Source: Cliona cf. orientalis (Eukaryota; Porifera; Demospongiae; Clionaida; Clionaidae). Taken from it: a stretch of 64,000 nucleotides of DNA. The notes beneath the pieces were generated by a model that saw nothing but the letters and a program-made list of their open reading frames with translations, was not told the DNA's origin and searched no databases. The stretch spans positions 4,347,669 to 4,411,668 of the forward strand of contig OZ005701.1 in NCBI GenBank assembly GCA_963930775.1. The letters are read 5' to 3'. The translations under genes were made by a program, and so were the position numbers. The first letter of the stretch is position 1; every line of letters begins with the position of its first letter. Positions 24,310 through 39,300 of the stretch are shown here, piece after piece.

Positions 24310-27300
24310 CAAGGAGACCAGAACACTAAGCAGAAAAAAAAAATGTCCAAAACCACCACATAGTTGAGCTGGATGCTTAGTAGAGCCATACAATGCAAGC
24401 AGGCACCAATTTTGACCAAAACAGGTAAAGGTCGTCACGTTTGTGTGCGCGCGCCTAACGGGGATTCCCCGTTTTTCACGTAGCGCGTGGGCGGAAAACA
24501 TTGCAAACGCATGGCTTCCCTGTACAAACATATGGGAAAACTTCAAAGGGCCGTAACTTCAATTCAAAGGCGTGAATCAAAATTCTTTCAGGTCAAATCT
24601 CTAGTTTCGACCCATTCTGCGTGCCCATGTAAAAATTATGTCCCCAAGTACTCCCAAACCCCCCATGAATTAGATTATTTAATTATTTATTTATTTAATT
24701 ATTTAAATTTGCTTTTTTTTTCTACTTAGTGTTTAATAAGTCGTTGCGGTTAATAGTTAAGCAAGAATGCTTTGATCTCGCTTTGATGTGGGCAATTACC
24801 GGCCTTTTCTTCAGGGGCCACTTCCGGTCGCTAATTACACGCGCATAATCATCCCTGGCCGATTCTGGACACGCCCACCTTCGACCAAAAGCACTCGTAT
24901 GGCCTCTTCGGCCACGCCCCTTCACGATTCGCTAATTGAATTAGCCATTCCTGACGCTCACGCCCACGCAATTAAATGGTACCTTAATTAGCTCAAAAGT
25001 AAGCTCTGTGTGGGATGAGGGGCTCCAATTTTAGGACTATCCCGGACGATAGCTGATACTTGTGTATAAAGGTGAAATGGGATATGTTGTAATTTGTAAT
25101 TAATATGCACCCTCTCGTTAAGAAACTTACCACAGATCCATCAAGAGATATCGTATAGCCGCTAATCATCCCATTAGTTGAGGTGGGAGGAGTCCACGAT
25201 GCAGTTACTGACACATTCTTTGGCATAAGCTGTAGGTTTCCAACTGGTCCAGGTTTGTCCTCAAGCAAAGTAACACTCATGGATACAGGTGTACACAAGC
25301 TAGGAATGCTGTTGAATACTGTCACCCTACAATATAATATACATGTACTTTATTTGCTTGATCAGATACCGCAGCTACTATATATTTTATTTCATTGCCC
25401 GAGTTTGTGTGGCATTTATTCGAGAGTGACGTTTACTAATATCAGTAGCTTCCAGGGGAGCAACCCATTAGAAAAACCACTGCTAAACTAGAAGATCCTA
25501 ACCCCTTTGCTGATACAGGAGGAGGTTAGAACTTGTTTCTAGAAGACTGCTAAGTATTTATCGTTACTTTTCTTTACCTGCCATCGAGAATGAGTCATAA
25601 GGCATGACGTGCTACTTGAACCTGAGTAGGTGTGGTGTGCCAGGCTACTATTCGAGAGTGGAGATTCTTTTGTTTAGAGGTGCAGGGACCATCTGAGTGC
25701 AACGACTAATCGAGAGCTGTGTCTGACCGAGCTAATATGGTATATGTAACAACAGGCGGGCCCATATATTATCACAGCAATATAGCTAAGAGTGGACTTA
25801 TATAAATTTGATAGCTTGGTGATCTGCTGTCATAACCACGTGCTACAATAAATCAATCTGCCAATATACTATCGTAATATATGGTGTGCATTCGATATAA
25901 ATAAGAATATTGTTACACAAATTTCCAGCACAAAAGTTTACAAACGAAATTAACACTACATCACATCTTACATGTACGCCTCTGAAGATCCTGGGGTAAG
26001 ATTCTCAACTTTTAGACAATTGTCATCTGTGAAATTTTTTGTCCTTCTTCCATTAAGATCCACCTAGACATACACACATGTATGCAACAGATTTATATCC
26101 AGAGCTCTCTCTCTACAGCACTTACATGTACATGTTGTATATTATGTACCACGTGTGCACTGCATGCATAGTGTCGCATAGCATGCATACATGTGCTTTT
26201 ACAAGCCTCACATATACTATTTACGCCTATATCATATCATTATTTAGTTCGAGCATGCACAGTGGTAAAAGCATATGGCTTTACTATGTGTAGTAAATAC
26301 GCCATATTTCTCTCCCCTAGGAAAATCTTGTACGGAGATATATATAATATATTATTATATTTATGTATGACCCTATTTACCTCCCCCTGGCTTAGCTTAT
26401 AATTAGCTAACTGCAGGCCACAATATGTATATTGTCTGATTTATGTAGTCTATCCAAAACGCTAGTACTAGCTATAATAATACCATGTATAGTGTTCACA
26501 GAGATTGCTAAGTACTAGCTTCTAACACTTGATAGCCCCTGGCCATGGTGTCTCATTTCTACTGACCTCTGGTGACACGTACATGTATCTGCTTAAAATT
26601 AATGCTAATTATTTGCTGGCTGCAGGCATCGCAAAAGTAGCACACAATATATTAATGCAGTGGCGGATCCAGGATTTCTAGAAGAGGGGTTGTAGTTATA
26701 CTCTTTATAAGCCACGCCCACTTTGGGGCAAAACCACGCCCGTTTCAATCGTTTTTGAGACAAACAGCCCTAGCAGTCCAATCGATCTGTTTTTGAACGA
26801 ATTTTCTTCAAAGTTGAGGCATAGCAGCAGTTTTCTTAGTTTTATAGCCAGAAAGCGGGGTTCAATTTAGTTTATCATCAGTACTTCTTAGTACTGTATA
26901 GCGGGTAATTTTCGTGGGGGGCTAATTTTCGTTATTTTCTAACAGTCACGAAATTTACACCCCATGAAAATTTGCCACAGTAGGTAAAGGTCGTCTGGTA
27001 ACATTGCCGCGAGTGTGCATGCGATTGTGGTCAAAACGTATGGCATCTGCCTCCAATCTGTTGAGTCTCTGCCGGAGTGCGATAGTATGAGACTGGAAAA
27101 TTTCTGTTTCTGTCACTTCGATTCGGTGACAGTCATCGATAGGTTTGCTTGATGATGGTGAATGGGGCGTGGCAAGTGCAATTGTCAAGAGCCACGAAAT
27201 TTAGACCCACGAAAATTAAATTTGGAGGCTAAATCTTACTTTTCACAAAAATTAATACGCTCGAAAATTTCCCGCTATATGGACTATTAGATGCAGCTCA

Positions 27301-30300
27301 AAGGCATAGTTGCCAAGTTTATAGGAGGCAGTGGCGGATCCAGGATTTTGTGAAGGGAGGTTCCAATAGTATGGTTGCGCGCGAAATTTTTGAAGCCACG
27401 CCCACTTTGAGGCAAAACCACGCCCATTTCAATCGTTTTGGAGAGAAACTATCAGTCCTACTAGTCCAATCAATCTGTTTTTGAACGAGTTTTCTGCTAA
27501 AGCATGCTAAGGTGAGCCATAGCAGTAGTTTTGTTAGTTCTGTAGACAGAGAGAGGGGGGTTCCATTTAGCCTATCAATCAGTACTTCATAGCCTAACAT
27601 CAGTACTTCTTAGTGCTAGGTGCAGCCCAAAGGGGGGTTCCATGGAACCCTAGGAACCACCCTGAATCCGCCACTGGGAGGAGAGACCGGGACAAAGTAG
27701 AAAATAGAATTAACGTGTGCGAAATTTTACGGACCACTCCCACGTTTGGGTGACCACACCCACTTTCCGGTGATTATGTACTGCCACACCCAGCTAAACA
27801 TCGAGATATAGACGTGGACTGAACACGTCCATTTATGCAATCGAGCTGGATTCCGGGACAATGCTGCAAAATCAGGTAAACCGGGACACAACCGGGACAT
27901 AGGGGCAAATTCCGGGACTGTCCCAACCAAACCAGGACACTTGGCAACTATGCAAAGGGGGGTACATTTGCACCCCTTTACCCCCCTGGATCCACCACTG
28001 CAATGAGTCACTTCATACTGTATTGGGGGAATCTTGAGAAAACCCTTGCCAGTTGTGTTGCTATCAGTGAAAGATACATAAATATATACATGCAAATCAT
28101 CACTTAGAAGATCATAGGAAGATTGAAACATGATACATGCATATACATGTAGTTCAAGCATGCAGTATAGAAATTATTTTGTAAAATATCAACAGGTAGT
28201 TGAATTCTGAACTAAAAATGTGCCATGTACAATCATAGAGTCGGTAGACTCTATAAGTAGGGATGGCCTGGATATGCCATATATGTAATACATTACAAAT
28301 ACCCAAATATCTCAAAATAGGTAATTTTGTGAAATTTCTAAGTGTGAAAATCAGAATCTCCAGCAAATTATCTATCTAACAAGACCAAGATCATCCATCA
28401 ATTCAATTGTACATGCCAGAACCAGATGTTCAAAAAAATGGCCATTTGTCAATCTTTCTTTCTAGTTTCCAGGGCTAGCTCAAGATTGCCTTGACCTCTC
28501 ATCTTAGTTTAAGTATAAATCCATTCCATTTAGTAGCGCGCAGTGCAGTTACGTAAAAGTGGGTGTGTACGGTGCATTGACAATTAATTGGGCGTATCTG
28601 ATACCGTAGACTCTGGTTAATAAGCGCATGCGCTTATAGCGGTAAACGGAATGACAGTATGCGCTTAATAAAGGATATGCGCTTATATGGCACATAACCA
28701 CGCCCACAAACGTTTGAGCACGTGATGGATGCAAGGCCCGCTAGCAATCGATCGATCGATCGAGTACTTTAACGTTTACAGTTGCCGCTCAAGATGACGA
28801 GTGCTGGCGATTTGTCGATCTTCTTGTATGATAACGTTATTCGTGGCCATCATTTCTCCAAAGATAGCTGGACTCCAAATACTTTCCAGCCGGTTAAGGT
28901 CAGGTTCATAGAACGCCACGCCTATTAAGCGCATGCGCTTAATAAACAATAGCTTATGACAAGAAGAGGGCATGCGCTTAATAAATAATGTGCGCTTAAT
29001 AGCGAGGTGCGCTTAATAACCAGAGTTTACGGTATGCCATTTCGTGATATAATGCGCATGTTCAGAATGTGTTGCCATGGTGAAGTCATGTGACAGCACC
29101 CTGGCCCTAGGCCCAGGGCCCTCGAGGCCTCGGCGATTCCCTAGCCCTGCGCTAGTGTTGTAGTGCTCTGCTGGACTGATCAAGGATATGAAAGCGCAAG
29201 GCTCGAGGAACAGTAAGGCGCTAGGCATAAGCGAGCTACTCGCTAGCGCTAGTGTTCCGCTGAAATAGTTCATGGATATTGGAAGCCTGCGCAAGGCTCA
29301 AGGAGCTATAACGTACAAATTAGTTGCTGCCAACAATAAAATTTAGAACTTGGTTTTCTCCCTAAACGGAAGAGTCTCATTGCTACATCGATATTGGCCG
29401 CCTAATGTTGCCTTCTTTGTCAACCTCATAGGCATAGGAACGCAAGTTAACTAGAGGCGTGGCTAAGAATTTTGCGCAGATATGATGATGTTCATTCTTC
29501 TACACTGGAATATTGATAGCAAATTATGTAAGATGAATTATACTGAGAGCAATAAAAAAAGAACAGAAACAAGTATAAAAACAATATAAAATTGAAGGAT
29601 GAAGTAGGGATGGCAGGGTCAAAAAGTTCATAAACAAGATTTGTAGGGATAATCACATCCACTATAAATCCCTACACTTGCTTTTCTCGATTATCATGCA
29701 CCTATATAACTTGTTCGTTAAGCACTCTTGACTTGCATGCGTAAGATATTACTGTTTTTGCACCCCTCAAATAGCAAGTGTAGGGATGTATAGTAGATGT
29801 GATTATCCCTACAAATCTTGTTTATGTACTTTTTGACCCTGCCATCCCTACTTCATCCTTCAATTTTATATTGTTTTTATACTTGTTATAATAATAATTA
29901 TGAGGAATTCACTCACCTCAAATCTGTAATTTTCAAAATGGTCAGTAAGCACACCGATATTTACACAAACAGTAACATCTCGCTGACCAATGAAATGAAT
30001 GATATCCTGTTCACTTATGCATACAGGTGCTGCAATTACCATATGAATAATATAAGCTAAAGCAACATGGCATGCTTACAACAACTCACGTCCGGGAGGG
30101 GTAATTGTTGTATTGGTAAAATTAACTGACGATCCACCAGCTGGTCTGGCTTCAACAGTGCAGATGTAACTATGCAGACCAATGCTTCCACTGAATTGTA
30201 CACAGCCTATATTATAGACACAAAAACTATATACGCTGTGCCAAATAGATGTACCTAAGGCTAGTATATGCATATAAGGTACTGTACATGCAATTATAGT

Positions 30301-33300
30301 CTTTATCCCCAGGGGAAATTTGAATAGCCCCGTGAACCTAGCTAGTACTACAGTATCTCACTTAGGCTATTCAAATGGCCACTGCATGCATGGGGATAAA
30401 AACTATAATTATCATTACATCATATACTATTCTCATACTGCAGACATATGCGAGGTGTATGGTAATTGTTCTGTGTACGAGTGTATTTGTGTGTGTCTGT
30501 TACCACGCCAGCTGCTACATACCTGGTTTACACGATGCAAACAAGGTGCCATTAGACTTTACATGTATATGGCATTTTCAAGGTATGCATTATGTGGATT
30601 TTAAAATTGTTTTGTTCAAAAGTTTTGGTGACATTTGCTATCACCATGGCCTACTTCGCTTCTTGACAAGCTATTAATGGATAAAAGAGACTCGTCTGGG
30701 TGCCAGCCCCTTCACAAGAGGGAGGAATTAAGGGTCTAGTTCACTTTGCATCAATGACTTGTTCTGTCAGCAAAAAAGTGGGTGTGAACATAAATTTGAC
30801 GGGGGGGGGGGGGGGGGGGGGGGTCAAGTTTGAAATGGCTACTATCTTTCTTTTATGAACGTGATTGAATGATAATTCAGTCAAGAACAGAAATGCTTGC
30901 CCGCTACTATTCTTATTGCAAGAACCAAGCCCTTGCACGCTGACGGTGCAGCTAGTCTCGTACTTCCCGTGGCCTGGGTACGAACGGAAAGGTAGCACGG
31001 ACTTAAGCAGGGGTCCGCGACGATCTGTTTTGGTGTACGAGATTCGAAATCACAAGATTTCAAACATGGATTTCCTGATTTTAGCTGATTTCTAGTGATG
31101 GTTAATTTCCAATTACAAACCAGATTTCCTTCTTAGTGTTTGATTTCTGCTTTGATTTCTTACTATATGGATTTAATTTTTGGGATATTAAAACGAAAGT
31201 TCAGTATGAATACGCATGACAAATTATGGTATTTAGCTAGCTAAATCACAAATTATGATCTAAAATTTATTGTGTATAGGCTCTTATAGACAATGTCAAA
31301 AATAGCTAACTGAAAGAATCAAACAGTCAAACATTTTTCATTAATTTTTGCAACTCGCGATACAGTCAATCTTGGTGAAACCATTCACTACATCATACCA
31401 TGAGTCCAGCCTCAGGCAATCAGTAAGTAAAGGTGGACGGATCCACAACTGCAAGTAATTTCATCGGATGATTTCTAGTGATTTCTTGATTGATTTCCGT
31501 TGATTTCTAAGCAAGGTGTACGAGATTTCTTTCGTTGCGGACCCCTCGGACTTAAGCTTACACAGACGGAGATCATTTTTTGATCGCTCAGAGTACAACG
31601 ACACTTGGAGCTCTAAAGCTGATGATGATAAACCTATAGTTGGACACTGACTGCTGCTTCTTCGTCGCAAGAATTGCAGTACCACAAAATGCACTTTCTG
31701 GATCTGCAATAATTGGACCACTGGTTTATCGGCTAATCAATGTTCAGAACAGATGACACACCAACATAGTCTGCGTAAAACCATAGCTCACATTCGATCG
31801 TTTTATCTCGATATATCTCAGGCATGTACATGTATATGGGACAGGTGCTGTATAGCTATTTCAATAGCATGGAGAACTGTATCCAGACAACCACTTTGCT
31901 TCTTCAAGAAAGTTGAAAATCTTCTCCACCTTAGCTAAGGAGATGTTATCTCATTTGGCTATGATCAAATTTAACTGCTTCGAAGGATCCAAGCACAGCA
32001 AATACAATTGCGAATGTCATAGTAGTCTCGCGTGCGTAGGCGTAGGAGGGGCTGGTGCGCAGGACTATGCACAGCCACTCCAACGCTGAACTGGTGGGAT
32101 GCATCATGAGATGAGCAGGAACTACCGTATAGCGGGTAAATTTGGCGAATCACTCCCTTAAAGTTATTGGCAAATTTTAAATTTGGCGACTTGACAAATT
32201 ATGAGCGCAAGCGCATGACGCGATAAATTAGTGACGTAATGCATGGATCAGCTGGCTGGCCGGCCACTCCATTCGCCTGAGTTCTCTACAGCAAGAACGT
32301 GCTTCACTTCTTTATTCGCGTGGTCGAAGTCCTTCTTACTGAGAGACGAGTAGGCACATGTTGATGACGAAGGTAGCGTCGGATGTGAGTAGCGACATTG
32401 ATTCCTGACAAACGATTCTGTTTTACACCAAGGTTGCGAGCAATCAATCTAATTTTGCTGAATTCGCACTGCTTTCATTTACATGCGCATGCGCTCACGT
32501 AGTCATTACATCATAAAAATACATTATTTAAATATTGGCAAGTTTTAATTTGGCAATTCTCTTCAAAATTCGCCAAATCGCCAAATTAAAAATCTCACCA
32601 AAGTTTCCCGCTATACAGTACTTCTACTTCACCCTCTTTTGTCCTCTGAGGTGTCAGAAAGTGCAGGATATACATGTAACCTTGAGCTCAATCGGCGCTG
32701 TGTGCAAGAAGGGGGTTCAATATTTCCTAAGGGGTACCATTGGGGATACTGTATATCCTAAGGGTATGTGGCATGGGGGAACAAACTATCCTAGGATATC
32801 TTGCATGGGGGTACCAAAAAGGGGGGACGTCAGAATTACTGTGATACTGGATCCGTTCTATTTACACTCGAATAAGCCATTACCCAAATTCATTACTTTC
32901 TATTTAACACCGAACGGCTAGAGTGGCGATATTAATAATTATTTTTGGCTGTTCGGATAATTAGAGTGAGTACGGTAGGCTATCAACTATGCTTCTTGGC
33001 TTTACTTTGTACTAGATCTGCTGATCTGGCATGCACATGATACTATTATTATGTAATTGCGTGCAATCCATATTAGTGCATTCTTGTGGTTACTCTGAAC
33101 TGTATACTGTACAATAACGGTGTTGCTTGGCTTTAATTTACAAATTTGCAACATGCAGACTAGCTATGGTTTTGCACTATAGTACTTCATTACCCCGTGT
33201 GCATGTGCAAGGGGTAAAGTAATCGGTTTTGTCTGTTGTCATGTCATTGTCAGCACAAAGATGGCCAGATCTGGAGATCTAGGTGTCTAAGCGACTTGTA

Positions 33301-36300
33301 AGTATAGCATATCCGTCAATATCGTTGAAAAAGTGGGTTCAAACCACATCGTATCGTAGCTGTTGAGACCGATGGTCACCGAGTCATATCCTCATCCCCA
33401 GGTCCTCTAAGGGGGAGGAGGAGAAAGGGCCTGGTATACACTGTTTGCACATGCTCCATTACCCTAGGGGATCGGACACAAGGGAAGCAGCTATGAATCT
33501 GAAACAAAAACGAAATAGCTAACATGATGATAGAGACAGCCATCACAACGTTGAAGCGACCTTCCCGTCACGAAAATCAGGCAATGGCTGCCATTGCCAC
33601 ACACTCTTGCATCAAGTTTTACCTAGACAAAGGGGTCTAGTCTACTTTCTATAGCTTATAATTGTATGAAGTACCATAAGAAGGTAATTTACGCCAAGTG
33701 TAATGGTGGACCAGGTCGTTAACATGGCTGTCTAGCTGCCTTCTGACAGGTGGCCTTCAATTTTACACCAACTCCAGCCCTGCCCAGATGTCTGAGTAAT
33801 ATTAAAGATAAACACTTGCTTATGGTCAAAAGAGACGCGAAACTCGACGCAGTTTTCATTTGCGGTTCGCCTTGGTATGCTCCATTACTCACTATAGGAA
33901 ATGCCCGTGCATGGGCAAACTGTCACCCATAACCCAGAAATGGCAGGCTTGAATTAACGGTTTGAGTTTCAAGCGAGATTTTGAGGGAGCTCAAGGGATT
34001 TTGCCATATCGATCAACGAAGGACTCCAAACAAGAGTAGGCATGCGTTTAGCACGAGTGCTAGTACAAAGGTCAGAAGGTCATTCAGTATTAAGGCATAT
34101 GGACCATTCACTAATTTTGTCAGTATGTGGTAGGGGATTTTTACGAACGTTTTTATGGAGAGGTTGGTGCATGCGCAAACGGGCCCTTTCTCCTCATCCC
34201 CCTCAAAGGGCCTGGGGACGTGAGGCTATATCACATCGAACACTTGCTGTTAGCGTTTCGCCCTGGGTTTCCTAGTGATATTGCTGTTCGATCTGCTGTG
34301 TGCAGCGAGGTCTATTAGCTTGACAGGTTCAATTGTTGGCCATGAATGCAGTTAGTGCTGCTTCTACAAGTTACTGACTCGGCTAAACGAGTTCAATCGC
34401 TCCACCCATTCAACAATAGACCTGCCCACTTTTCGTTCATACATGTAGGAATCCTGCGATTATGCCCCCCCCCCCCCCCCCCAGCTAGACCCACTCCCCC
34501 TCTCCTATTCACAGTTTACTGTCTCCCTCGGCTATTAAACTCGAATAATAATCTGGAGAGGGGGACACTGGACTAGCTGGCTGGACCAATTCATGGCTGA
34601 TGATGCTATAATACCGTAGAATCCTACGATTACGCCCCCCCTCGCATATAAGCCCCTCCCTGCATTTTAGCTCAAGTTCCTCATGTTCCTGCATCATAGG
34701 TAGTTTTATCTCGCGTATAAAGCCCCCCCTCCCTGACAGTAAAATCGTAGATACTAGAGTCCTTAAGCTAATAAAAATAGTAGCCACAACGAATAAACTA
34801 GCTATTTGAGTCATAATATTATTATGCCTTACTTTATTGTTTTTCTCGTGTTTTGCCCACCAGACAGCCCGAGATCGCACGCCCACGTGGCATTCGCGGT
34901 CGGTAATGGTTGTCACACGAAACTGTTAGGATCCCGCGCACTTGCAATACAGTTACATAATTGGGGCGAGCCGAAGCGAGCCCCACACATGCAAGTGATG
35001 TCAATCGAGATTTTCCGTTTGTATGTATATATATATGTATATATCTGCTGTCCGTCATTCCGTATATACCTGTCTTCTATTTCAACGATATGCAATATTT
35101 CTTCCGTTACGAGCATGCGCACACGACGTAGGGGACACGGGAGCAAACACTTCGACGAGTGAGAAAACGCAGGAACAGATATCAGAAATAGGAGAGCTGC
35201 AGGGACTCAGCCTGAGAGGGGCAAGGCTACAGAGAAAAATACGTTGTTCTAGGCAGGCAGAGCATCTATGCATGGGTAAAGCAAAACATTTTGAGTGCAG
35301 AGGGTCCATGTGAGACTCCAAATTCAAGGCGGTAAAAAGATCAAGAATAAGTTACTGTTGCTAGCAAAATGATCATTGCTGAGCTGAGTAGCTAGAGACA
35401 CGTTCTAACCATAGCTTCCACTCCCTCGAGTCAATCATAAATTTAAATTAATTCCAATCTGTAGCTGTAGCTATACCATATTATTTGTACTTGTGTGGGG
35501 TTCGCGGAGGCTCGCCCCATTGACGTTACAACATCGTCTCTAGTAATAATATTATGTGCACACAGTAACTACATGTAGGCATGATCATATAAAATTACGT
35601 AGCCTGTGTTATAAATAAGAAACCTCCTAGGAGGTGTCTTCTAGAATAAGATACCTCTTATGCTGCAATCAGATTGGCCAAAATGCTATAATCATGGTAC
35701 AGGGGTGCAATCCCTCCCCTCAAGCTTGGACTTACCTTGAAACCAATGGCTAAAACTTAAATGCACAAAAACTGGCATACAGCAGTCACCTGTGGTTTTT
35801 ATGGCTGCCTTACACCTTATGCATGAGCATGAATATATATTATCAGCTCTAGGCCTTAAGAAATATTGCTGTAGTATGGGAAAGTTTTGCTGGTGTAAAA
35901 TTGTGTGAAATTGCTTGGGAACCCTTTTTTGTGGTTTTAATTTTCGTACTTTTCCACATGCTGCATGTATGATATTATTACCCTGCCCAGTTAAAAGTTT
36001 GCAGTTGTATTCGGTAGCACCCAACCAATATGCAAACTTTTGCACCATGTGAAAAGTTCCCGTAATAATATGGTATCTGGCTCTGAATACTACTGTAAAG
36101 ATTAGAGTGAGACGGTGGCTTTTTTAGGAGAATGGTATACCGTAGTGTCCCGGGTAAGCGCCCATAGGCGCTTAAACATAACTTGCAAGTTTGGCCTGCA
36201 TGGGTGCTTACCCGGGATCAAAATTCCATACGTTTGTATAGAAGCTGCTATAGTGGCCCCTTGAAATGCAGTACATGGGTGCTTACCCGGGAGTAAATTG

Positions 36301-39300
36301 CCTGGGACACTACAGTAAAGTATGCTTATAATAATTTGCACCTGCATTGGCATTCAAGGTGGGGGAAGTCAATTGTCCTCCACATGTACGTAGACTGTTT
36401 ATTTCAGGAATATTACTGCTGAATGTAATATTCATGGTATTAGTACACTCAGCTTCACAAGTAATAGTATCAGCACTGATAGCTCTGACAGTCACTTCAC
36501 AAACTGGAGCAGCTATTGAAAAAGTTTAGCAACTGCATAAGAAGGTGTATCTACAATTGAAAGAAGCAGCACATACCTAAGCACTCGGGGACACTGCCTG
36601 TATGGATATTTTGCCATAAGCTACATAAACAGTGATAAAAAATGAACACAAAATTAATGGTATTAATCAATGCGAAGTGTTATACTTACCCTGTTGGTAC
36701 ACTAGCTGTGGTGGATCCATCTGCTGATAGAGGGGTAGCCTGACATCCCACTTGGCTAGTGCGGTTATTCCAAATGCAATAAGGATCACGAGATCCAATG
36801 CACTCACTGTAAGGAAGTAGACAAAAGATTTAAGGGGAATAAAAATTAATACAGAAGCTTTCTGTTAACGCCAAAACATAATAAGCAATAATTACTTAAA
36901 GGCATTAAATGTAAACAATTAACCAGAGAAATTTTGTTGAGAAAGCATGCAGCTATTATTTCAGACAAAGGTTTGAATAAGCTCTCTGAAACTTGAGCAA
37001 GAAGGCTAGTGAACACATCTTATAGCTGGAACTCCATCTGGATAGAAAGCCTTAGCATTCCTTCTTTTATCGGGTATAATTGCCGCAATTGGACATGGTC
37101 TTTGATGAATGACTCTGGCTCCGATGATATAGTGAAGATAAGCATCCAATTCTGATCGATATACAATGATATGTGTGGGTATGTTGATTCTAGGCCTAGG
37201 CCCTAGGCTCGGCCATGTACGCCCCCTTGTTAATGTCTGCTAGAGTGTCTGAGTAATGCTGTGTATGTAGGATCAATCACTTACTCTATCACTTTTCAAG
37301 GGCAGCTCCCATTTTATGCAATTTATATCCTATGTTAATGCTAGCTGTCACCGACCAAAATCATAGATATTATAGACTATGTAAACTATGCCAAAATCAT
37401 GAGTTACCGTACCTATTCTAATAATATAAAATACATGAATGAAAAAAAACGCGCATTTTTCTGGTGAAGGTCATCACTCGTTACCCTGCACACATGCGCA
37501 AGGGGTAAAGTAATCGGTCGTGTCATCGTCATTGTTGTCGTTAACACAAAAATCGTCATATCTCGAGATATAGGCGTCTAAGCGACTTGTAATCACAACG
37601 AATCAATCGAATTCGGCGAAAAACTGGCTTCAGTGTGCGTCAAATTGAGGGATATGGTCCACGAGCGTTACAAATAGTGCTTTTTTGTTGGCCACCGTAG
37701 CCATGCCTATCGACAGTGCCCATCAATGCATATGCATACCAATTGTGCTTTCTGCTCATGCGCACAACTAAGTGGCCAAGCGTGTGACTGGTAAAGATCG
37801 TCGATGTTCTAAATATTGCTCGTGATATCTATAGTGACTGCCCTATGGAACCAATCATAATGTAGGATAGCTACATGTATATTTACTATTGTTACAATAA
37901 ATATAGATAGAAATTCATATGTTCCTAGTCTGGGCTAGGTCTGGGTGCAGAGAGCGCTTTTTCAAGTGTCACTGGAACCCCCAGTACAACTAAGCAGCAT
38001 TTCCATTATTTCTCTAAAGTTCACAAAATCATAGCCATGCACCGAAAGACTTTAAGTAAATCTATAGATTGTGCAATGTGCGCGTGGGGTATGTGCTCTG
38101 CAGAGCTCTAGTTTCATACAGAATTTGTAATTTTAGTGGATCATGCGTTCCAGAATAAGTATGGTCAACGGGTCGTTATACCCAGTCCTGACACTATTCA
38201 GAAAGTACATACATGCATGTTACCCTACACAATATCATATGTATAAGCTTGTCCTCACTTGCATCCTTGTAATCTTGAGCATCTTTGCAAAGGAAGTCTA
38301 TATACTCTTGATTCAGTAGCAGTATAAATATATCGTTCATTAGAAGCATCATCACTAACAATGCGTAATTCTTTTACTGCTTCTTCACTATCAGGATCAA
38401 GCTGTGCACGTACATGTACACATTATAACCAGAAGACAAATAATTATATATTTATAAGTAAATAAACTTTATTGACTTTTGCCTAGTAACCAAACTGTTC
38501 ATAGGCAAATTAGCAGCTACCAGGGGAGTTCTGCTGGCTCCCCATGGCTAAAAGATTTACATGTAAAATCGTTGGATTGATCTGCGTAGGGTATGTGTAC
38601 ATGATAATATTTTGTATGTATACATGAAAAATTTTGCCAGACAAAAACTTCACCTACATGTAGCCAGCCAACAGGCAAACTTTACGCAATTATTACACAG
38701 GACAAAAAAAATCACATGGTAAAATCTTCACCAATGGTAAAAATTTCCACGTTGATATCTCACTACATACTAGCTACATGTACTGCTAAGGCCCCTGCTA
38801 ATGACATTCTCCTGCCATGCAGGTAGATAAACAGGATGCAGGAAGGTGGCATGGGTACTCATTGTAATTATGTCATTATTTCTTTACCACTTCCTCTCAA
38901 TTATACATGTATATTATGGCCCAATTACCATCAACTTCTATGATTCGACTCATGAGTTACATACATGTATGTATGTAGTCAAAATTACGATGGCTACACA
39001 ATTCTTGGGGCTTTTAAAGCAGTGAGCTAGGTCCGTTTTGAGCACGTCCGCTAAGCGCATGTGCTTAATAGCGGGAAAATAATATGGTAATACGGCTAAA
39101 AAATTCATGCAGGCAGGGAAGCAGAAGCATAATTCCTCCATCCAAACAGGGGCTTAATATTAATGTTAAAAGAGAGGAAGTTGGTCGCCTAGCTATTGTG
39201 TGTGACATTGTAGCCTGTGCCATATCTACACTTGTAGATATTATATAGACTACTATAACGAGATGGAGCATGCAGTTGAAGTATTAGCTGTCGATCCCGT

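Noticed and set aside
23657-24546. Long overlapping frames on both strands (up to 188 codons)
   Set aside because: They lie inside a CpG-rich TIR element, extend into T- and A-runs, and show no recognisable domain.
28020-28150. Minus-strand FN3-like segment (VYIYVSFTDSNTTGKG...) in semaphorin intron 19
   Set aside because: Its only acceptor gives the wrong phase, it runs into a hAT-like repeat, and exons 19 and 20 join perfectly without it. It may be a relic.
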